NCBI GenBank assembly: GCA_049973945.1
Contig: JBMFJH010000001.1
Location: 107,825 to 171,824 of the forward strand
DNA: 64,000 nucleotides
Direction: 5' to 3'
Source of the DNA: Acd1 sp049973945
Lineage (GTDB): Archaea; Thermoproteota; Thermoprotei_A; Sulfolobales; Sulfolobaceae
In this document: positions 16,728 to 25,725 of the stretch, piece by piece
Layout: every line of letters begins with the position of its first letter
How positions within the stretch are numbered: position 1 is the stretch's first letter
Position numbers and translations under genes: made by a program
Notes under the pieces: generated by a model
Seen by the model: the letters and a program-made list of their open reading frames with translations, nothing else
What the model was told of the DNA's origin: nothing
Databases searched by the model: none

Positions 16728-16740
16728 GTAATATATAGGT
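16728..16740 (-). promoter_or_regulatory. Box A upstream of the HerA-like/NurA-like operon
   Basis: AACCTATATATTACA on the minus strand lies 27-39 bases before the ATG at 16701. It is a strong A/T box in the expected place. The 218-base gap to the divergent P-type ATPase gene holds no gene. Confidence 0.5.
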
Positions 16741-16919
16741 TACGACAGCCGTTGGTACTGTAATACTTTCGCTAGTAAGGTTCTTTGTAAATTCTGTTCG
16801 AAAGAGAAGAACACCTGTGATTTTCTTACAGGAGCGAACTGATCGTAGTGCTAAGAGACGGGTGTGTCGCGGAAAGCTTTGAATCCGCCAATCGGTTAAA
16901 CCGTGTCTGGCGCACTGGG

Positions 16920-19307
16920 ATGTCCGAGCAATACGTAAACAAGGACAGGCTCGCTAACCTCAGCGTCCAAGACCTCGTTAGAGAGTTAGGGACAGACTTG
17001 CAGAGGGGGCTGAGCGAAGAAGAAGCGAAGACCAGGCTGGAGAAGTACGGGTACAACGAAATTAAGGAGGAGAAGAGGAACCCGCTTAAGGAGCTCGCCA
17101 AGAAGTTTTGGAACCCCGTCGCTTGGATACTCGAGGCCGCGGCCGTTCTTTCCTATGTCCTCGGCAAGACGCTCGACTTCTACATTATCTTGGCATTAAT
17201 CGTCGTGAACGCCTTCCTGAGCTTTGCCGAGGAGGAGAGGGCGAATAGGGCCCTAGAGCTCCTTAAGGCTAAACTACAGGTGAACGCCAGGGTGTTGAGG
17301 GACGGTACATGGAAGGTCATTCCAGCGAGGTTCCTCGTGCCCGGGGACGTCGTGAGGTTGAGGCTCGGAGACTTCGTGCCGGCCGACGTGAAGCTGTTCG
17401 AGGGAGAGGTGGAGGTCGACCAGTCCGCTTTGACGGGAGAGTCATTACCGGTTTATAAGAAAAAGGAGGACGTCGTGTACTCCGGGTCAATAATAAGGAG
17501 GGGGGAAGCGACTGGCGTAGTTATCCTCACGGGGAAGAACACGTACTTCGGCAAGACGGTAGAGCTCGTGAAGATAGCGAAGCCCAGGCTGAGGATAGAG
17601 ATGGTGGTCAACAGAGTCATCTTCTGGATGATGGTGATGGTTCTCGCACTTCTCGGAATCACCGCTGTTTCCATCGTGCTAAAGCACGAGGACATACTGT
17701 CCTTCCTCCCCTTCTCCTTGATACTGATAGTGGCGGCCATCCCCATAGCGTTGCCCGCGATGTTCACCATTAGCCTAGCCTTAGGCAGTCAGGAGTTGTC
17801 TAAGAGCGGCGTACTCGTGACGAGGCTCGACGCAATAGAGGGGGCAGCGACAATGAACGTGCTAGCTACCGATAAGACGGGCACAATAACTCAGAACGTC
17901 CTAACAGTCCACGAGGTCTTGCCGATTAACGGCGACAAAAAGGACGTTCTCCTCTTCGGGGCTTTGGCCTCCTCAGAGGCCAGCCAAGACCCGATAGACC
18001 TGGCTATCATTAAGAAAGCGAGGGAGGAGGGCCTTGACCTCGCTGAATGGAAAGTCGAGGAGTTCAGGCCTTTCGACCCAGCCCTGAGGAGGACGGAGTC
18101 CGTAGTCGTTAGGGACGGAACTAAGCTCCGTTTGGCCAAGGGCTCGATAGACACGATATCCAAGCTGTGTGATATCGACCCCAAACCGATCTACGAGAGG
18201 GCGGAGGACTTCGCCAGGGTCGGTTGCAGGGTTTTGGCAGTAGCGAAGAAGGAGGGAGAGAAGTGGGACTTGGTCGGGCTGATCGCGTTTAGGGATCCGC
18301 CGAGGCCCGACTCGGCCCAGCTGATCAGGGAGCTCAAGGATCTGGGCGTCAGGGTGGTCATGCTGACGGGCGACGCCGAGCCAATCGCTAAGCAGATCGC
18401 TAAGGAGGTGGGAATAGGCGAGAACGTGGTGAGCCTGAAGGAGCTGAAGGAGAACCCCAACATAGCCGACAAAGTCGACGGGATAGCAGAGGTCTTCCCC
18501 GAGGACAAGTACTACGTCGTGAAGGCTCTGCAGGGCGAAGGCAAGGTGGTCGGGATGACCGGTGACGGCGTTAACGACGCCCCGGCCTTGAGGCAGGCTG
18601 ACGTGGGGATAGCGGTGAGCAACGCGACCGACGTAGCTAAGGCCGCGGCTTCGGTAGTGCTCACGACCCCAGGTCTGAGGAACATAGTCGACATGGTGAA
18701 GATAGGGAGGCAGATCTACGAGAGGGTGAACGTGTGGATCTTGAACAGGATCACGAGGACGTTCCAAAACGTGGTGTTCATAGCCCTGGCCTACTTGATC
18801 TTCGACAAGTTCGCGATATCGACCTTCGGCATGTTGTTGATGCTCTTCCTCTTCGACTTCGTCACCCTAACGCTGTCCACAGATAACGTGCCTTACCCGA
18901 GGTCTCCAGCCAGGTGGGACGTGACGAACCTGGTGAAGATAGCCTCGCTGATCGGCGCCCTAATGGTCGTTGAGTCCTTCGCTCCGTTCCTGACGTTCAA
19001 CTCCTTGCCATACAGGGAAATGCAGACTGCTATGTTCGCCTACCTGCTGTATTCCAATATTTTCAACCTCTTGAGCGTGAGGGTGAGAGGCAACTTCTGG
19101 GAAAGGAGGCCCTCCAATACGATGATCGTAGTTATTGTGGCTGACATCGTCATTTCACTGGCCTTGATCAGCTTCGGCATCCCTGGGCTTCCCGGCGTTC
19201 CTCTAGAGTACGCGCTAATGGCGTTGGCTTACGCCGTAACGTTCAACTTGATCGTCAACGACTTCGCGAAGGTCTTCTTCGTGAGGGTTCTGAACCTGCA
19301 ATGGTGA
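16920..19307 (+). CDS. Plasma-membrane P-type ATPase, proton-exporting type (P3A)
   Basis: The protein is an ion-transporting P-type ATPase of about 795 residues. In order: actuator domain with VDQSALTGESLPVYKKKEDV, phosphorylation site VLATDKTGTITQNVLTVHEV, nucleotide-binding domain with AKGSIDTISKLCD. Then come the hinge VVGMTGDGVNDAPALRQADV and a C-terminal bundle of hydrophobic helices ending in RVLNLQW. The overall arrangement, with IPIALPAMFTISLALGSQEL in TM4 and a short C-terminus, follows the proton-ATPase (PMA-like) subfamily found in acidophiles. I chose ATG 16920 because CGGTTAAACCGT at about 16892-16903 is a good box A for a leaderless start. The 16848 start would add 24 non-conserved residues. 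Proton specificity is an inference from subfamily. Confidence 0.88.
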   Translation: MSEQYVNKDRLANLSVQDLVRELGTDLQRGLSEEEAKTRLEKYGYNEIKEEKRNPLKELAKKFWNPVAWILEAAAVLSYVLGKTLDFYIILALIVVNAFLSFAEEERANRALELLKAKLQVNARVLRDGTWKVIPARFLVPGDVVRLRLGDFVPADVKLFEGEVEVDQSALTGESLPVYKKKEDVVYSGSIIRRGEATGVVILTGKNTYFGKTVELVKIAKPRLRIEMVVNRVIFWMMVMVLALLGITAVSIVLKHEDILSFLPFSLILIVAAIPIALPAMFTISLALGSQELSKSGVLVTRLDAIEGAATMNVLATDKTGTITQNVLTVHEVLPINGDKKDVLLFGALASSEASQDPIDLAIIKKAREEGLDLAEWKVEEFRPFDPALRRTESVVVRDGTKLRLAKGSIDTISKLCDIDPKPIYERAEDFARVGCRVLAVAKKEGEKWDLVGLIAFRDPPRPDSAQLIRELKDLGVRVVMLTGDAEPIAKQIAKEVGIGENVVSLKELKENPNIADKVDGIAEVFPEDKYYVVKALQGEGKVVGMTGDGVNDAPALRQADVGIAVSNATDVAKAAASVVLTTPGLRNIVDMVKIGRQIYERVNVWILNRITRTFQNVVFIALAYLIFDKFAISTFGMLLMLFLFDFVTLTLSTDNVPYPRSPARWDVTNLVKIASLIGALMVVESFAPFLTFNSLPYREMQTAMFAYLLYSNIFNLLSVRVRGNFWERRPSNTMIVVIVADIVISLALISFGIPGLPGVPLEYALMALAYAVTFNLIVNDFAKVFFVRVLNLQW

Positions 19308-19349
19308 AAGGTAATACGCGTTTAATTCCCTGGCAATGTAAGTACGGTT

Positions 19350-20258
19350 ATGGCGTTTCGGCCGTTAGCTATCCTTTTCACACTCTTAGTTGCGATCGCA
19401 GGGGCCGCCGCTATCGCTTACGTAGCCTCTGTAGTGCTTCAACTGCCAGTCCACGTGGTCAACGTGATAAATGCCGTCCTGATAGTCGCGGTCGGAGTCC
19501 TAGCGATAAACCTCGTGGCCAGGCTAATCAGGGCGAAAGTCTCAGGGTTCTTGGACAGAACTACCCTGGAGAGCCTCAGCTTACTGGTTCAGGTGATAGG
19601 CTACGCAATTCTGGCCATCGTTGCCTTAGTTACATTGGGTGTGAGCGTAAGTAGTGCCCTGTTCGGCGGCACGGTCTTCGGCTTGGTCGTCGGTCTCGCC
19701 CTTCAGACCCCTCTATCGAACGTGTTCTCCGGCCTGTTCTTAATCGCAAGCAGGCCGTTCAACGTCGGCGATAGGGTCACGATTCTCACTTGGCAGTACG
19801 GCATCACTTTCCCGTCACAGTCGCAAAACAAGTTCTGGTCGCAGGACTACCTCATACCCGGCTACACAGGGACAGTGGCGGGGATAAGCCTAATGTACAC
19901 TACGATTCTAACTGATGACAACGTCCCGTTAAAGATACCGAACAACGTGGTGATTCAGGCGGCCGTATTCGTCCACAACGAGGAGAAAAGGAGGGTGAGA
20001 ACCAGATTCCAGGTGCCTTCCTCCATTGAGCCTAACGAAGCGATCCTGGCGATCAAGGACAGGCTCAAGGGATTGGACTTCATTGACGGGGAACCTGACG
20101 TGAAAGTCCTTGAGGCTAGTCTCGACTCTTACGTGCTCGGAATAGACGTCATATGCAAGGGAGTTTACGAGGAGCCCTTCAGGAGCGAGATCTTGAAAGT
20201 AGTGATGGACGCAATCAAAGGACTGAAAGCTCGGGCCGAGAGTAAGGTTCGGGGGTAG
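19350..20258 (+). CDS. MscS-family mechanosensitive channel
   Basis: This should be a small-conductance mechanosensitive channel that opens under membrane tension. Three N-terminal hydrophobic segments (about residues 5-30, 38-60, 80-105) are followed by the pore-lining TM3, FGLVVGLALQTPLSNVFSGL, with its Gly/Ala packing. The beta-domain SRPFNVGDRVTI follows. An insert of about 35 residues (QYGITFPSQSQNKFWSQDY) interrupts the beta domain before GTVAGISLMYTTILTDDN, an unusual feature. The C-terminal alpha/beta domain completes a 302-residue protein. ATG 19350 follows CGTTTAATTCC by about 27 bases. It lies 42 bases after the ATPase gene and on the same strand, suggesting a shared role in ion balance. 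Confidence 0.88.
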   Translation: MAFRPLAILFTLLVAIAGAAAIAYVASVVLQLPVHVVNVINAVLIVAVGVLAINLVARLIRAKVSGFLDRTTLESLSLLVQVIGYAILAIVALVTLGVSVSSALFGGTVFGLVVGLALQTPLSNVFSGLFLIASRPFNVGDRVTILTWQYGITFPSQSQNKFWSQDYLIPGYTGTVAGISLMYTTILTDDNVPLKIPNNVVIQAAVFVHNEEKRRVRTRFQVPSSIEPNEAILAIKDRLKGLDFIDGEPDVKVLEASLDSYVLGIDVICKGVYEEPFRSEILKVVMDAIKGLKARAESKVRG

Positions 20259-20369
20259 TCTAATTTACTACATCTTGTAAAAATTTATTCAATAGACAGC
20301 TGTCTATAACCCCCAAGGGCAAACCTATTTTAAAGTTATCTGAGATTAAGCCTGTGAGGTGATCCCGAT

Positions 20370-20438
20370 ATGGTATACGTGTATCACTTCGAGATAAGTG
20401 AAGAGTACTACGAGCTGTTGTATGCCCTCTCTGCCTGA
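20370..20438 (+). CDS. 22-codon micro-ORF with a strong Shine-Dalgarno site
   Basis: GAGGTGATC at about 20356-20364 matches the archaeal anti-Shine-Dalgarno sequence and sits five bases before an ATG at 20370. The encoded peptide is MVYVYHFEISEEYYELLYA followed by LSA and a stop. An A/T box (CTATTTTAAAGTTATC, about 20325-20340) lies upstream. It may be a small protein, a leader peptide, or the surviving start of a larger lost gene; there is no coding continuation after the stop in any frame that I can follow. The initiation signals are the only support. Confidence 0.4.
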   Translation: MVYVYHFEISEEYYELLYALSA

Positions 20439-20475
20439 GTCCAATAGTTGGGATTAATCGTGCTTATTTCAAGAT

Positions 20476-21060
20476 TTATGTTAGATCCTCGGCCTTGATT
20501 GTATCACTGACCACTACTAAACTCGACCTGAACTTCCTCAACAGCTCAACCGTCCTCTCCTTAGTCTTCAGCAGCTCTGGAACCTCTATTATCGCCAGGT
20601 CGCTCGGCTTCGCCAGTTCGATCGCGTGGTTCAGCACGAGCTCCTCGACTACGTCGGGGGTGAGGGAGTTCAGCGGCACCCCGTCGCAGTTTATCTGCAC
20701 GTTGGTGCTCCCCACGCATTCGACGTTGTTGACTCTCTGCCTCAGCTCGCCCATCGTGACGAGGCCGTTGATCATCGCCGCGGCTACCCCCAAAGCCTTC
20801 GGGATGCCGGAGGGCCTTTCCTCGGTCGAGGCGAAGATGAACTGTCCGAAGGCGTAGAAGAAACCCGCCCTCTCGAACGGCAGGATCAGCGGGTTCACCT
20901 TGACTATGTCCTTCTGGACTTCGTAGTCCAGGGCAACCATAGCGGTGGCCCCAGTCCCTTGAACTTGAGGGGCTTTCACTAGGTCGACGTCGACGCCTAT
21001 CGCGGTTCTCGTTATCTTGCCCCTCACGCTGAGGTACTCAGTCCTTATCTCGTAGTCCAT
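20476..21060 (-). CDS. Conserved-looking hypothetical protein, 194 residues
   Basis: I do not recognise the family. The protein is soluble, with no signal peptide or membrane segment. It contains a Gly-rich segment (VQGTGATAMVALDYEV), a segment KALGVAAAMINGLVTMGELR, two Cys (VECVGSTNVQINCDGV) and a C-terminal alpha/beta stretch SDLAIIEVPELLKTKERTVE that could be a nucleotide-binding-like strand-helix unit. The 23-base overlap with the upstream 92-residue gene suggests translational coupling. The next gene upstream on the same strand encodes a molybdopterin-binding protein. A role in cofactor handling is only a guess from neighbours. Confidence 0.55.
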   Translation of the reverse strand: MDYEIRTEYLSVRGKITRTAIGVDVDLVKAPQVQGTGATAMVALDYEVQKDIVKVNPLILPFERAGFFYAFGQFIFASTEERPSGIPKALGVAAAMINGLVTMGELRQRVNNVECVGSTNVQINCDGVPLNSLTPDVVEELVLNHAIELAKPSDLAIIEVPELLKTKERTVELLRKFRSSLVVVSDTIKAEDLT

Positions 21061-21316
21061 CTGGGGGTAAACCTTCGTTACCTCCGCCTCGCCCTTTGAG
21101 GAGGGAGACGAACCTGTTGAAGAACTCCTGCTTCCAAGAAGCGACTAAGTCCCCCTGGGGGATCCCGTAAATCCTGGGGATCCCCTTGACCACCCTCATT
21201 AGGGTGTAGAGCCCTCTGACCGCAGTGATCGCCTCTGGGCTGTACGGCACCACCGTCACTCTCTGGCTGGGATCGAACTCGAACCGTTTCCCCTTGACCG
21301 TAATGACGTACTTCAA
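21038..21316 (-). CDS. Hypothetical protein, 92 residues
   Basis: A small soluble protein starting MKYVITVKGKRFEFDPSQRV at ATG 21316. The N-terminal part looks like a short beta hairpin and the C-terminal part is basic and Gly-rich (LLKGRGGGNEG). The family is unknown to me. It overlaps the downstream 194-residue gene by 23 bases and lies 53 bases downstream of the molybdopterin-binding protein gene. Codon use and composition match the neighbours, so I think it is real, but no motif suggests a function. Confidence 0.5.
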   Translation of the reverse strand: MKYVITVKGKRFEFDPSQRVTVVPYSPEAITAVRGLYTLMRVVKGIPRIYGIPQGDLVASWKQEFFNRFVSLLKGRGGGNEGLPPDGLRDKD

Positions 21317-21368
21317 AGCGTGAGTCGTTAGGGATTCAGGATTAAAACGGTTTGTTAATTCGATATAC

Positions 21369-22361
21369 TCAATGTTTGTGGACCTTCCTCAGGAATACGT
21401 CGGTCAGACCTCCCAACCCTAGGGAGGCTACGTCCCTTTTTGTCAGCCTCTCGCCGGTCATCAGCCTCGTGAAGACCACGTCTATGGAGTTCCACTCGCT
21501 GTAGTAAATCCCGCCAGCGCTTATTGCGAAGATTGGCTTATTATCGAGGTAAGCAACCGCCGTCATCGTCGTGGGCTTCATGGGAATCCCGTAAGCCACG
21601 AGCTCTGCCCCCAGGCTCAGGATGGCCGGCACCGTCCTGTCGGTGGCGTCTACCGACATACCGCCCGTCACTATGACCGCTTCTGCCCCTTTGTCGAAGG
21701 CGTTCGTTATCCCCCTAGCTATTCTAGAATCGTCGTCTGGGACGAACTCGTAGTAGACCAGTTCCCACTCGTACTTCTCGCACTTGCTCCTTATTACGGG
21801 CAGGTAAGCGTCCTTCTTCCTGCCCTCGTAGACCTCCGTGCCGGTAATGACTGCCCCCACTCTCCTGAGCCTAAACGGGTCGAGCCTGAGGAACCTCGAG
21901 TACTTCAACGACTCCAGCTCTTCCTTCCTCATCTTCAGCGGTATCACTTCAATGACAGCCGCGAGCTCGTTCCTCCCCAAGGCCCTGTTGTTGTTATGCG
22001 TTATAACCAGGACGTTCCCGTTCTCGTTGAACTCCGTTAGCCTCTCGGCGTCGACCCTGAGGACTCCGGGAACCCTCGCCAAAACTCTGGTCAGGCCCTG
22101 CCCGGCGTACTGGTAATAGAGGTTCTCCCCTATGACCCTCTCGGCGACGTAAGGGGTTATTTCCCACTCGTAAACGTAGCCGTGCTCTTCCTCCCCTTCG
22201 ACCCAAACGTAGTAAACGCCGGAGTTCTTGAGCTTCCCGACGTCTTCCTCGGTGATCACGTGACCCTTCTTGAGTAGGACAGAGGCGTTGTCTGGGCCCA
22301 CGTAAGTGGTGTCGTAAGCGAGTACCTTTCCTACCGCGTCCTCAGTCCTTACCTTGATCAT
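21369..22361 (-). CDS. Molybdopterin-binding (MoaB/Mog domain) protein, MoeA-like
   Basis: The C-terminal half has the MoCF-type molybdopterin-binding domain: VGAVITGTEVYEGRKKDAYL, then VPDDDSRIARGITNAFDKGA and AVIVTGGMSVDATDRTVPAI, where GGMSVD resembles the GG(T/V)S motif of MoeA/MogA. The N-terminal half (IKVRTEDAVGKVLAYDTTYV, LLKKGHVITEEDVGKLKNSG) matches the start of the MoeA-like arrangement. At 330 residues it is shorter than true MoeA (about 400) and lacks an obvious C-terminal domain IV. It may therefore bind the cofactor without inserting metal. ATG 22361 opens the gene. Confident in the domain, less so in the reaction. Confidence 0.8.
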   Translation of the reverse strand: MIKVRTEDAVGKVLAYDTTYVGPDNASVLLKKGHVITEEDVGKLKNSGVYYVWVEGEEEHGYVYEWEITPYVAERVIGENLYYQYAGQGLTRVLARVPGVLRVDAERLTEFNENGNVLVITHNNNRALGRNELAAVIEVIPLKMRKEELESLKYSRFLRLDPFRLRRVGAVITGTEVYEGRKKDAYLPVIRSKCEKYEWELVYYEFVPDDDSRIARGITNAFDKGAEAVIVTGGMSVDATDRTVPAILSLGAELVAYGIPMKPTTMTAVAYLDNKPIFAISAGGIYYSEWNSIDVVFTRLMTGERLTKRDVASLGLGGLTDVFLRKVHKH

Positions 22362-22409
22362 CGCGTTAAATATTGCCTAGCCTACATAAAAAAGAGCTCG
22401 ATCTAAGCC

Positions 22410-25400
22410 CTAAGGCTTGCGGAACTTCAGGACAGCGACGGCCACTGCAGCAACTAGCGCAACGGTGCCCACTATGCCGCCTATGTTCAGGGTGTTGTAG
22501 GCTGTGTTCACGATTATCCGTTGCGTTGCCTCAAGCCCGTAGGCGTCCTTCACGACTACCCTTATCTCGTTAGTCCCGGGTTGCAGGCTTAAGGTCACCG
22601 ACGCGTTCGGGTTAACTGTCGTCGCCAGTTGGCCGTTAAGGTAAACGTAGACCACGGGTTTCACACCGCCCGAAACTACCGGCGTCACGCTTACGCTTGA
22701 GTTAGTTACTAGGAACGAGCTCCCGGTGACGTAAATTAGCTTGAGCGTCGGAGGCTTAACGGCCTTGACCGTCGCGAAACTCATCGCCTCTGCCCCGACG
22801 GAGTCGCGGACTACTATCGTAAGATTGTAGATCCCTTCGGAGGGTAGCTTGACGTCAGTAGGCGATATCGGGGTTCCGTTGAGCAGGAAGGCGACGCTGT
22901 ATGGCCTAGTGCCTCCGCTCACGGAATAAGTCAAATTGAACGGAATCCCCACGTCGACCTCGCCCGGAGCCGAGACCTGCACTTGAAGCCCTGGGTTCAC
23001 AGTTATTGGCGCGGTAGCCGAGGCGGTAGCGTTGTACGCGTCGCTCACGATTACCTTGACAACGTAAGTGCCCGGGGAGCTGAAGCTGACCGGCCCGCTC
23101 ACGGGGCTTCCGTTGACGAGAACCTTGATAGAATATGGAGGAGTGCCGTAACTGACGTCGTAGGCTATCTGCACTTTGAGCCCTACATCGGTGACGTTAG
23201 GAACCCTGAGCGCGACGACCGGCTTGGGGACTACCGACAGGGTCGCGTTCGACGTAGAGGTTCCGCCCAGCGAGTCCGTTACGATGACAGTAACAGAGAC
23301 GTTGCCCAAGTACGTCCCAGTCACTTTAACGCTCGTAACGTTGTAGAAAGTCTCGCCGTTGACGAGCCAGACAATCGAGTACGGCGCTTTACCTCCTGTC
23401 ACGTTCGCAGTCAGGACTAACGAGTAGCCCTGGTCGATCGTCTTGTACGGAGCAACTACGTTCACCTTAACGTGCGGGACGACGTAAATGTGGACGAGTT
23501 CCGTGACCTTACCACCGCCCGAGTCTACTACCGTGACGTTAACGACGCTCAAACCGACGGTTTTCGGCGTAATAGTTAAGTTGACTGAGTTGGTCAGGGT
23601 ACCGTTTACGAAAACCTTGTAGGGCGGAGTCCCGTTAGTTACGTCGATCTTCAGCGAGATGGGTACTCCCTGCTCAGCTGTTACGTTGCTGGGGACTCGT
23701 AGCGCGAGCGGAGGGTTGACCTTTACGATAATTGAGGAGAAGGCGGACAGTCCGCGGGAGTACACTTTCACGGTAACGTTGTATTTCCCGGGCAATTGGA
23801 ACGCCAGGGAGACGTTCTGTCCGTGGCCAACGATTTTGCCGTTAACTAGCCAGGTGAAGTTGTAGGGCGGAGAGCCTGACAATACCTTGGCGTAAAGCGT
23901 AAGGGAAACGTTTACGTCCACGGTCGTCAGGGGCGTGATTATCTGAACCGCCAACGGGGGCAGGACGTTAATCACGACGCTGTAAAGAGACCTCACTCCC
24001 CAGGAGTCCGTCGCTACTGCTGTGACGTTGTAGACTCCTGGCTTAGAGAAGGAGTAGGTCAGCGCGTAACCCGATCCCACTTGGGTGCCGTTGACGAGCC
24101 AAATGACCGTTATTGGAGGGGCTCCGCCCGTAACGTTAGCGTAAAAGGCCACCTTTTGGTTCACTACCACTTCGCTGGGGTTCACCTTCACCGTGACGTT
24201 GGGTGGCGGGACTACGGTGAAGTTGAAGTACTTAGTTACTGAGATGCCTGACGAGTCCTTGACTATTAATTTGGCGAAGTAATTGCCCGCCTTCACGCCT
24301 GTTAGGGGAACGGTGAAGGTGACCCAGCCCGAAGACGTCTGGTAGTAGTTCAACTGGAAGGTCTGGTTGTAAAATGGCCCCGTAACCACGAGGTTGACCG
24401 TGTAGGGATAAGTCCCTCCCGTAACGCTCAGGTTCAGCTGTAGGTAGGGCTTGGCCGAGTCGACGTAATTGCTGTACGAGAAGTGACTGATCCTCAGCGG
24501 GGCGTAAGTGCCCTGAGTGGTCACGTAAGGGTAGTAGCTGTAACCCACCTGGACTACCCCGTTCTGAGAGGTGTAAAGGTTGTAAGCTCCCTCCGCCGTG
24601 TCGACGCCGAACATGTAAGTGGTCTTCGGGTAAATCACCTGGCCGTAGCTGCCGTAGTACATATTGAGGGCTACATTCGCTGAAGTGAAGTTGTAGTTCA
24701 GGCCAGAAGAGTAGCCTCCCAACACCAGCTCGGCGTCGAACGCGTGGTGGTCTCCGGTCATTTGGCTCCCGCTGACCATGAAGTAAACAGAGTTCACGTT
24801 AGAGTTCAGGGTCACGGTGACGTTGTCAAACCAGTAAACGGAACCTCCCAGAGAGTAGCCGAAGGAGACCACGAACTGGTTCGCTAGCGTTTGTTTAACG
24901 TTCATCACCAGTTGGAAGTTGGAATTGAATGGTAAATAGGGAGTCGCGTACGCATACAACGACCTACCGTTGTACGTTATCAGGCTTCCCTTACCTGAGA
25001 CTTCGTTGCTATAGATATTCGCGTTCGGCGAAGTGAAGTTCCAAAGGTTAACCGCGAAGTACATGTTACCCCCGTCTATTATCGCTACGTTCTGGGCCCA
25101 CAGCTCTTGGGAACCGTTAGAGGTAGAAGCGTAAATGACGGCGTTGAGCTGAATAGAGTAAGCCCGGCTGCTCGACCCCACGTTGTAGCCTGTGGTCGTG
25201 CCGAGTATGTTCACGCTCCCTACGATCCTGTCGAAGGTCAGAGTGTAAGGAGTCAGGACCCCTCCCGAATATTGAAGCCCGTAGTCCGCCAACCCTGTAG
25301 GTGCAGGCCTGGAGGCCGCGAAATAGGAAACCTGAGTGCCCGAGGAGGTCAAGTTGTTGTAGAAGACCAGGTAATACTGGCCGGCCGGTAAGTTGAGGAA

Positions 25401-25682
25401 CACGTCAAAGGACTGGCCCTGTACTGAGTACACACCTTTCGGCGACGCTCCAGACTGCAACGCTGAGAACTGGGAGGGCGTCATTACTAAGAACGTGATG
25501 GGGTTGCTGGCGTAAGCTACGATGGCAAGCCCGTTGTCCACGTTTACTGCGAAAGCCGTATACAAGTTCCCTGGAACCGTAACTACGTAAGAGCTGGTGT
25601 AGGCGGTGGTGTGAAAACTCGTAGCGATCAGAGCGACGAGCCCAATAAGACCAAGTACGAGAAGTGAGTGTGTAAGCCTCAT
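22410..25682 (-). CDS. Giant cell-surface thermopsin-like acid protease with PKD-like repeats and C-terminal anchor
   Basis: A signal peptide (LLVLGLIGLVALIATSF) leads into a thermopsin-type domain of about 340 residues. Segments match thermopsin as I recall it: APTGLADYGLQYSGGVLTPY, ELWAQNVAIIDGG, WFDNVTVTLNSNV, AFDAELVLGGYSSG and MFGVDTAEGAYNLYTSQ. After it come about eight repeats of 80-90 residues with the PKD/Ig-like core GG-x-PPY-x-(4-8)-VNG (for example GGAPPITVIWLVNGTQVGSG) and a closing VTDS. The last repeat leads to one membrane helix (IVGTVALVAAVAVAVL) and a basic tail. Many N-x-S/T sites suggest glycosylation. It is far longer than secreted thermopsin (about 340). The box TTTATATC at about 25706-25713 supports ATG 25682. 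Proteolytic activity is inferred. Confidence 0.82.
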   Translation of the reverse strand: MRLTHSLLVLGLIGLVALIATSFHTTAYTSSYVVTVPGNLYTAFAVNVDNGLAIVAYASNPITFLVMTPSQFSALQSGASPKGVYSVQGQSFDVFLNLPAGQYYLVFYNNLTSSGTQVSYFAASRPAPTGLADYGLQYSGGVLTPYTLTFDRIVGSVNILGTTTGYNVGSSSRAYSIQLNAVIYASTSNGSQELWAQNVAIIDGGNMYFAVNLWNFTSPNANIYSNEVSGKGSLITYNGRSLYAYATPYLPFNSNFQLVMNVKQTLANQFVVSFGYSLGGSVYWFDNVTVTLNSNVNSVYFMVSGSQMTGDHHAFDAELVLGGYSSGLNYNFTSANVALNMYYGSYGQVIYPKTTYMFGVDTAEGAYNLYTSQNGVVQVGYSYYPYVTTQGTYAPLRISHFSYSNYVDSAKPYLQLNLSVTGGTYPYTVNLVVTGPFYNQTFQLNYYQTSSGWVTFTVPLTGVKAGNYFAKLIVKDSSGISVTKYFNFTVVPPPNVTVKVNPSEVVVNQKVAFYANVTGGAPPITVIWLVNGTQVGSGYALTYSFSKPGVYNVTAVATDSWGVRSLYSVVINVLPPLAVQIITPLTTVDVNVSLTLYAKVLSGSPPYNFTWLVNGKIVGHGQNVSLAFQLPGKYNVTVKVYSRGLSAFSSIIVKVNPPLALRVPSNVTAEQGVPISLKIDVTNGTPPYKVFVNGTLTNSVNLTITPKTVGLSVVNVTVVDSGGGKVTELVHIYVVPHVKVNVVAPYKTIDQGYSLVLTANVTGGKAPYSIVWLVNGETFYNVTSVKVTGTYLGNVSVTVIVTDSLGGTSTSNATLSVVPKPVVALRVPNVTDVGLKVQIAYDVSYGTPPYSIKVLVNGSPVSGPVSFSSPGTYVVKVIVSDAYNATASATAPITVNPGLQVQVSAPGEVDVGIPFNLTYSVSGGTRPYSVAFLLNGTPISPTDVKLPSEGIYNLTIVVRDSVGAEAMSFATVKAVKPPTLKLIYVTGSSFLVTNSSVSVTPVVSGGVKPVVYVYLNGQLATTVNPNASVTLSLQPGTNEIRVVVKDAYGLEATQRIIVNTAYNTLNIGGIVGTVALVAAVAVAVLKFRKP

Positions 25683-25725
25683 TCGAATGAGAGTAAACGC
25701 CCAAGATATAAACGTTCGGAGCTCC

